Positions 59,029 through 64,000 of a stretch of 64,000 nt of DNA are shown one piece after another. This DNA comes from Dyella jiangningensis (GTDB lineage Bacteria > Pseudomonadota > Gammaproteobacteria > Xanthomonadales > Rhodanobacteraceae), in the NCBI GenBank assembly GCA_000632805.1, contig CP007444.1:3956772-4020771 (forward strand), given 5' to 3'. The position numbers and the translations under genes were made by a program. The notes under the pieces are model-generated. The model was not told the DNA's origin. It saw only the letters and a list, made by a program, of their open reading frames with translations, and did no database searches. Numbering within the stretch: the first letter of the stretch is position 1; every line of letters starts with the position of its first letter.

Positions 59029-59285
59029 GGCGCTCCATCCAATGCATCGCCGCGTCCTGCGGACGACGAAGGCTAAGGACACCTATGCTGCGGTGCCGAC
59101 CGCGCAAGGGTCAAGGCAGGCGCGCGGGATGACGCCGCCTTCACGCCGTCGCATGGTTGGATGCACTGCCCGACGCTTGACGTCGGCGAAAACCCTGCCC
59201 CTCCTGCAGTGCGTCCGGCCTGCAGCCTGTGGGCGATATCGTGCCCTGTAGGGCCGTGATATCCGTCTTGCCCGCAGGGGAAGCC

Positions 59286-60338
59286 ATGCCCGCCGCCGCC
59301 CTATCGTCCACGCGTACCGTTCGCTGGTTTGTATTCGTGTTGCTGGCCGTCGCCGGCCTGTTCTACGTGAAGTGGTATCCGTATTACGGGCGCGCCTTCG
59401 TCGCCGCCAGCCAGCATTCGATCGGGCATTCCATCCTTATGGGCGATGCGCCCAGCGCCCCGGCGCCCTCATGGAGCGCGGCGCTCGGCTACGCCTTCGC
59501 GTACGGCAAGGCGATCTGGCAGGCGATGGTGCTGGGCCTGCTGCTGGGTTCGGGCATACAGGCCCTGCTGCCGGTGAACTGGGTGCAGCGGACGCTGGGT
59601 GGCCGCGGCTTCGGCAGCGTGCTGGCGGGCGGCCTGCTGGCGATCCCCGGCATGATGTGCACCTGCTGCGCGGCACCGGTGGTGGTGGGACTGCGCAAGC
59701 ACCAGGCGGCGCCCGGCGCGGCGGTGGCGTTCTGGCTGGGCAACACCACGCTCAATCCCGCGACGCTGGTATTCACCGGCTTCGTGCTCGGCTGGCACTG
59801 GACGCTGCTGCGCATCGCGCTGGGCGTGCCGATGGTGTTCGGCCTGGGCTACCTGGTGAACCGCATGCCCGGGACGACGATGCCGGTCGTGGAACTCCCA
59901 CCGCGGCAGCCCGAGCCGCGCTCCTTCATGGAAGTGATGCAGCGCTGGATGCGCATCTTCGTGCAGATGGCCGTCCGCCTGATTCCCGAGTACCTCGTGA
60001 TCGTGCTGGTGCTGGGCGCGGTGCGGGCATGGATGTTTCCGCACGTCGGCCCCGACATCGGCAACGAGTGGTTCTGGATCGTGGCGTTGGCGCTGGCCGG
60101 CATGCTGTTCGTGATCCCCACCGCCGGTGAGGTGCCGATCGTGCAGGCCATGCTGGCGCTCGGCCTCGGAGGCGGGCCGGCGGCCGCGCTGCTGCTGACC
60201 TTGCCGCCGGTCAGCCTGCCGTCGCTGGCGATGCTGGGCCGTTCGTTTCCCGTGCGCACCCTGGTCGCGATTGCCGTGGCGGTGGTCGGCTTTGGTGTCC
60301 TCGGCGGCGCGCTGGCCGTCTGGCTGGGCATGCACTGA
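59286..60338 (+). CDS. Permease with CTCC motif inside the Sec/formate dehydrogenase locus
   Basis: This 350-aa inner-membrane permease of the DUF318/YraQ superfamily has about eight to ten helices in two halves. The first half holds LLAIPGMMCTCCAAPVVVGLRKH and WLGNTTLNPATLVFTGFVLG; the second holds VIPTAGEVPIVQAMLALGLG and PPVSLPSLAMLGR. The superfamily includes metal(loid) efflux permeases, some with CxC signatures; the CTCC pair probably handles a soft metal, metalloid or sulfur/selenium species. An excellent AGGGG box precedes ATG 59286. It is oriented against its sel/fdh neighbours, so any role with them is inference. Confidence 0.8.
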   Translation: MPAAALSSTRTVRWFVFVLLAVAGLFYVKWYPYYGRAFVAASQHSIGHSILMGDAPSAPAPSWSAALGYAFAYGKAIWQAMVLGLLLGSGIQALLPVNWVQRTLGGRGFGSVLAGGLLAIPGMMCTCCAAPVVVGLRKHQAAPGAAVAFWLGNTTLNPATLVFTGFVLGWHWTLLRIALGVPMVFGLGYLVNRMPGTTMPVVELPPRQPEPRSFMEVMQRWMRIFVQMAVRLIPEYLVIVLVLGAVRAWMFPHVGPDIGNEWFWIVALALAGMLFVIPTAGEVPIVQAMLALGLGGGPAAALLLTLPPVSLPSLAMLGRSFPVRTLVAIAVAVVGFGVLGGALAVWLGMH

Positions 60339-60348
60339 AGCGTGCGGA

Positions 60349-61299
60349 CTAGTCCGTCACCGCTTCACCGTCGCCAACGAGCAGGAACGGGTTGGGCGCA
60401 TGCCGCGCATAACCGGCCTCCGCGACCAGGATGTCCAGGCCGAGCGAGGCGAGATCATCCGCATAGGGATCCACTTTGGTGTCCTGCACCTGGTAGAGCA
60501 GCTTGGCGTAGGTATGGCATTCGCCGCAGGTCTCGGCCTTGATCAGGCCGGGATCGCCTTCGATGCCCTGCAGCGACAGGCGACGCGTACCACCACAGGT
60601 GATGCACACCGCGCGCACGTGGTTCCACGCGGTGGAACACAGCGAGCAGTAGAGAAAACGCGTACCCGGCGTCGTACCGATGGCAGTGATGAGCCCATCG
60701 ACCGACGGCGAACCGCAGCAGGGGCAAAGGCCGCGCTCTTCCAGCAGGCGCAGGTCGGCGGCTTTCAAGCGTACGGCGGAGCTGGTGAAGTAGACCTGCA
60801 AGGCGGCCGCGACATAGACGGCCGCCGCTGCATCGGCGGCGGACAAGCCGCCACGCAGGAACTGGTCGGCGAGTTTTTCCAGCGCTGCCTCACCACTGCC
60901 GCGCAGCTGTTCGATGGCGCCACGTGCTTCCGCCGGCAACTCGCTGCGAGCGACGTGATCGAGCAGCACGGCGAGTGCTTCGCGCCATGAGGGATCGCGT
61001 TCGTGGCCATCGGCCGCCAGCGGCGGCAGGCGCGCGTCGACAGCCTGGTTCACGCTGGCGTCGCTGAGCGAGGCACCCGGCGCCAACGTCGTTGCCGCCT
61101 CATGCTGCGCGCGCGACAGCATCGCCATGAAGCGCAACCACGCTTCCATCGGATGCCCCTCGGCGAGCTTGTCCAACCGCTGCGCCGTGGCGATAAAACG
61201 CCGGGCCGGATCGGGCAGCTGGATCGGTTCCACCGCCTTGACGCCCGCATGGTTCGGCCCGGTCCACTTGCCGCTGGGTGGTGCTTCCGCTTGCCTCAC
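60349..61299 (-). CDS. fdhE: Formate dehydrogenase accessory protein FdhE
   Basis: This 316-aa rubredoxin-like iron-binding protein is needed for assembly of respiratory formate dehydrogenase. The C-terminal half carries the paired Cys sites CPCCGSPSVDG, CSLCSTAW, CITCGGT and CGECHTY. The N-terminal helical part includes FIATAQRLDKLAEGHPMEAW. The GTG at 61299 overlaps the fdoI stop (GTGA) and gives the family length, so I prefer it to the distant upstream ATG at 61458. It is last in the fdoGHI-fdhE operon. Confidence 0.93.
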   Translation of the reverse strand: MRQAEAPPSGKWTGPNHAGVKAVEPIQLPDPARRFIATAQRLDKLAEGHPMEAWLRFMAMLSRAQHEAATTLAPGASLSDASVNQAVDARLPPLAADGHERDPSWREALAVLLDHVARSELPAEARGAIEQLRGSGEAALEKLADQFLRGGLSAADAAAAVYVAAALQVYFTSSAVRLKAADLRLLEERGLCPCCGSPSVDGLITAIGTTPGTRFLYCSLCSTAWNHVRAVCITCGGTRRLSLQGIEGDPGLIKAETCGECHTYAKLLYQVQDTKVDPYADDLASLGLDILVAEAGYARHAPNPFLLVGDGEAVTD

Positions 61300-61946
61300 G
61301 GGCGCTTCCTGATCAGGTGCTTGTCGTGCCGGTCGGACGCCAGCTCCTTGAGCCACTTGCGATGATGGCGCCACGCCCAACCCGGCGTCACGTAACCCTG
61401 CGTCATGGCGCGCACCGAATCTCGCACCCAGATGCCGGCGTACACATGCACGACCCACACGATGATCGCCGCCACCGCCGCGAGGCTATGGATCAATGCA
61501 GCCGCGCGCTGCACGGGGATGGAGGTGGCATCGCCGAAATACACTTCCCAGATCACCAGTCCGGTAAGGAACAGCACGGGGATCAGGAACGTCATCGACC
61601 AGAACACCAGCTTCTGGCCGGCGTTGTTGCGGCCGACGGGCGGTGCGTTCTCCTCGTCGTTCTCGACGACCTCGCGGATCGATTTCATCCACTCCGTATC
61701 GTCGCGATGCCACAGGTTCTCGCGCCAGAACTGCACGATCAGCCCGAGGTAGCTCACCAGCAGCACGCAGCCGATCCACGGGTGTACCGCGCGCGTCCAC
61801 TGTCCTCCGCCAAACAGGTCCGACAGCCAGAACAGCATCGGATGGAACATCGACAGGCCCGACAGCACCATCAGCACGAAGCAGATGGCGGTGAGCCAGT
61901 GGTTGACCCGGTTGACCGTGGTGTAGCGGGTGATGACGGTCTTCAT
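61296..61946 (-). CDS. fdoI: Formate dehydrogenase gamma subunit, cytochrome b556 (FdoI/FdnI)
   Basis: This 216-aa membrane subunit has four transmembrane helices (about 18-35, 53-71, 113-133, 150-172) and haem-ligand His residues in [21 protein letters not shown] and [13 protein letters not shown]. It passes electrons from the beta subunit to quinone. Start and stop overlap fdoH (ATGA) and fdhE (GTGA). Length is normal for FdoI/FdnI. Confidence 0.95.
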   Translation of the reverse strand: MKTVITRYTTVNRVNHWLTAICFVLMVLSGLSMFHPMLFWLSDLFGGGQWTRAVHPWIGCVLLVSYLGLIVQFWRENLWHRDDTEWMKSIREVVENDEENAPPVGRNNAGQKLVFWSMTFLIPVLFLTGLVIWEVYFGDATSIPVQRAAALIHSLAAVAAIIVWVVHVYAGIWVRDSVRAMTQGYVTPGWAWRHHRKWLKELASDRHDKHLIRKRP

Positions 61947-62854
61947 GGCGTCTTCTCCGTTTCCTCGATCACGCGCTCGCCTTCGGCCTCATCGGCCTCG
62001 GTCACCTCGTTCGGCCCCTTGATCATGTAGTGGAAGAAGCCGACGACCGTGGCCAGCGCGATGCCCGCCAGGGCCAATGGCTTCATGACGCCCTTCCACG
62101 CCTCCACCATCGGGCTGATGCCCGGCTTGTCCGGAAGCCCGGAATACAGCGACGGCTTGTCTGCGTGGTGCAGCACGTACATGACATGCGTGCCGCCCAC
62201 CTCCTGCGGGTCGTAAAGGCCGGCGTTGTTGAAGCCGCGCGACTTCAGGTCGACGATGCGCTCCTCCGCCTGGTGCTTCATGTCGGTCTTGGTGCCGAAC
62301 ATGATCGCGCCCGTCGGACAGGCCTTCACGCAGGCGGGTTCCAGGCCGACCGTGACGCGATCGGAACACAGCGTGCACTTGTACGACTTGTGGTCGGTCT
62401 TGCTGATGCGCGGGATATCGAACGGGCAACCCTTCACGCAGTAGCCGCAGCCGATGCACTTGTCGCTGATGAAGTCGACGATGCCGTTGGCGTACTGCAC
62501 GATCGCACCGGGTGCCGGGCAGGCCTTGAGGCAACCCGGGTCTTCGCAATGCATGCAGCCATCCTTGCGGATCAGCCACTCCAGGTTGCCCTGTTCGTTC
62601 TCGTACTCGGCGAACTTCATCAGCGTCCACACGCTGGGGCTCAAGTCGTTGGGGTTCTGGTACGAGCCTTCGAAGTGGCCGACTTCCTGGCGCAGATCGT
62701 TCCACTCCATGCACGCCGACTGGCAGGCCTTGCAGCCAATGCAGCGGCTCACGTCGATCAGCTTGGCCACCTCGTCCTCATGACTGCGCGCCGACGGCGG
62801 CGTCATCGTCGAGGCGGAACGGCGGATGTAGTCTTGCGATTGCAGATCTGACAT
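61943..62854 (-). CDS. fdoH: Formate dehydrogenase iron-sulfur beta subunit FdoH
   Basis: This 303-aa ferredoxin-type subunit has four [4Fe-4S] cluster motifs: [35 protein letters not shown] and the CTLC/CVKAC pair. One C-terminal transmembrane helix (about 260-282, [19 protein letters not shown]) anchors it in the membrane. It carries electrons from the molybdenum/Sec alpha subunit to cytochrome b556. It starts 9 nt after fdoG and overlaps fdoI. Confidence 0.96.
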   Translation of the reverse strand: MSDLQSQDYIRRSASTMTPPSARSHEDEVAKLIDVSRCIGCKACQSACMEWNDLRQEVGHFEGSYQNPNDLSPSVWTLMKFAEYENEQGNLEWLIRKDGCMHCEDPGCLKACPAPGAIVQYANGIVDFISDKCIGCGYCVKGCPFDIPRISKTDHKSYKCTLCSDRVTVGLEPACVKACPTGAIMFGTKTDMKHQAEERIVDLKSRGFNNAGLYDPQEVGGTHVMYVLHHADKPSLYSGLPDKPGISPMVEAWKGVMKPLALAGIALATVVGFFHYMIKGPNEVTEADEAEGERVIEETEKTP

Positions 62855-62863
62855 GGCCGTTCC

Positions 62864-64000
62864 TCAGGCTGACGCTGGCGCGCTGGTCTTTTCCACATTG
62901 ACCAGGAATGCCTTGAATTCGGGCGTCTGCGTGTTCGCATCGCCCACCGCCGGCGTCAACGTATTGGCGCCGTAGCCCTTTCTTGCCTGACCCGTGAAAC
63001 CCCAATGCAGCGGCACGCCGATGACATGCGTGGGCTTGCCATCCACGGTGAGCGGCTTGATGCGCTTGGTTACGTACGCCTTGCACACCACTTCGCCACG
63101 CTTGGACGACACCTTCACCCAGCCACCCTGCGCGATGCCCTTCTCCTTCGCCAGCGCCTCGCCGATTTCCACGAACTCTTCGGGCTGAAGGATCGCGTTG
63201 ATCAGCGCGTGCTTGGTCCAGAAGTGGAAATGCTCGGTGAGACGATAAGTGGTGGCCACGTACGGGAAGCTCTTGGCATCGCCGAACGTCGCGCGATCGT
63301 CGGGGAACACACGCACCACCGGATTCGACTTCACCTTCGGATGCAGCACGTTGTCCACCGGCGATTCCAGCGGCTCGTAGTGCTCGGGGAACGGACCGTC
63401 GCCCATCTGGTCACGCGCGAACAGGCGACCCATGCCTTCGGCATTCATGATGAAGGGGCCGACGCCGTCGGACGGTTTCACCGTGGGGCCATAGTCGGGC
63501 GTGTCGATGCCTACCCAGCGCGTGCCGTTCCACGAGATCACCGGCTTGGCCGGATTCCACGGCTTGCCATCCGGATCGGCACTCGCGCGGTTGTAGAGAA
63601 TGCGCCGGTTGGCCGGCCACGCCCACGCCCAGTTGGGCGCAATGCCCTGCTCGCGCGGATCGGTGGCGTCGCGACGCGCCATCTGGTTGCCTTTCTCGGT
63701 GTAGCAGCCGGAGAAGATCCAGCAGCCGGACATGGTGGTGCCGTCATCGCGCAACTGCGCGAAGCCATCCAGCAAGGTGCCGGCCTTGGTCACTGCGCCG
63801 GTCGCCGCATCGGTGAGATCGGCGAGCGCGCGGCCATTCATTTCCTTGGCCAGTTCTTCCGGATCGGGATCGACCGGATTGGTGTACTTCCAGGTCACGT
63901 TGAGCAGCGGATCGGGGAAGGCGCCACCTTCCTTGCGATACAGCTCGCGCAGGCGGTGGTAGATGCCGGTCATGATCCAGATGTCCGACTTCGCTTCGCC
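62864..64000 (-). CDS. fdoG: Formate dehydrogenase-O/N alpha subunit, C-terminal part
   Basis: This is the last 378 residues of the molybdopterin-containing catalytic subunit; the frame runs off the right edge. It contains SGCWIFSGCYTEKGNQMARRD, APNWAWAWPANRRILYNRAS, YRLTEHFHFWTKH and HVIGVPLHWGFTGQ, typical of FdnG/FdoG. In this family the upstream domain carries selenocysteine at an in-frame UGA, which would explain the adjacent sel genes. The UGA and its SECIS lie outside the window. A Met at 63973 is internal, not the start. Confidence 0.94.
   Translation of the reverse strand, partial: GEAKSDIWIMTGIYHRLRELYRKEGGAFPDPLLNVTWKYTNPVDPDPEELAKEMNGRALADLTDAATGAVTKAGTLLDGFAQLRDDGTTMSGCWIFSGCYTEKGNQMARRDATDPREQGIAPNWAWAWPANRRILYNRASADPDGKPWNPAKPVISWNGTRWVGIDTPDYGPTVKPSDGVGPFIMNAEGMGRLFARDQMGDGPFPEHYEPLESPVDNVLHPKVKSNPVVRVFPDDRATFGDAKSFPYVATTYRLTEHFHFWTKHALINAILQPEEFVEIGEALAKEKGIAQGGWVKVSSKRGEVVCKAYVTKRIKPLTVDGKPTHVIGVPLHWGFTGQARKGYGANTLTPAVGDANTQTPEFKAFLVNVEKTSAPASA

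Overview
The window is GC-rich chromosomal DNA from a gammaproteobacterium of the order Xanthomonadales, most likely the Rhodanobacteraceae (Dyella/Luteibacter/Rhodanobacter type). The evidence is a Xanthomonas-style xps type II secretion operon, a monomeric NADP isocitrate dehydrogenase, TraB/GumN and EAL/GGDEF proteins, and many short intergenic palindromes (REP sequences) with the core GGAGCGCACCC(A/T)GTGCGCGA. I see no phage, IS transposase, CRISPR array or rRNA. The genus assignment is inference.

Layout. 1-11547 (minus): the start of hrpB, then a type II secretion operon gspE-F-G-H-I-J-K-L-M-N-D, mostly joined by 4-nt ATGA stop/start overlaps. The K/L junction is interrupted by a 172-bp element with 33-bp inverted arms. 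11.8-24.2 kb: housekeeping and accessory genes (tatD, rluE, a methyltransferase lipoprotein, a LysR regulator with a divergent 64-aa gene, a GH3 glucosidase, an aldo/keto reductase, a GumN-like protein, a chromate transporter, icd). 24.4-32.6 kb (minus): a tripartite RND efflux set (adaptor plus two permeases) without an outer-membrane factor. 33-47.4 kb: cytochrome c5-like protein, acpH, hydrolase, zapE, an EAL phosphodiesterase, acyl-CoA synthetase, M20 amidohydrolase, a TonB-dependent receptor of the YncD/PqqU type, a GDSL esterase and a ClsC-like phospholipase D.

The most interesting locus is 48187-51192. A tetrapyrrole-methylase-fold enzyme with the features of borosin peptide-backbone N-methyltransferases is followed by a 94-aa protein that looks like a stand-alone (split) borosin precursor: a helical recognition domain followed by a short His-rich core-like stretch and an acidic tail. 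A membrane-anchored TPR-GGDEF diguanylate cyclase begins 8 nt after the precursor. I propose a split borosin RiPP system with an unusual signalling neighbour.

54.5-64 kb is a compact selenocysteine/formate dehydrogenase locus: selD on the plus strand, then tRNA-Sec (selC), selB and selA on the minus strand, a CTCC-motif permease on the plus strand, then fdhE, fdoI, fdoH and the 3' part of fdoG on the minus strand. SelB translation ends inside the tRNA-Sec gene. The locus supplies both the Sec-insertion machinery and its probable main client enzyme.
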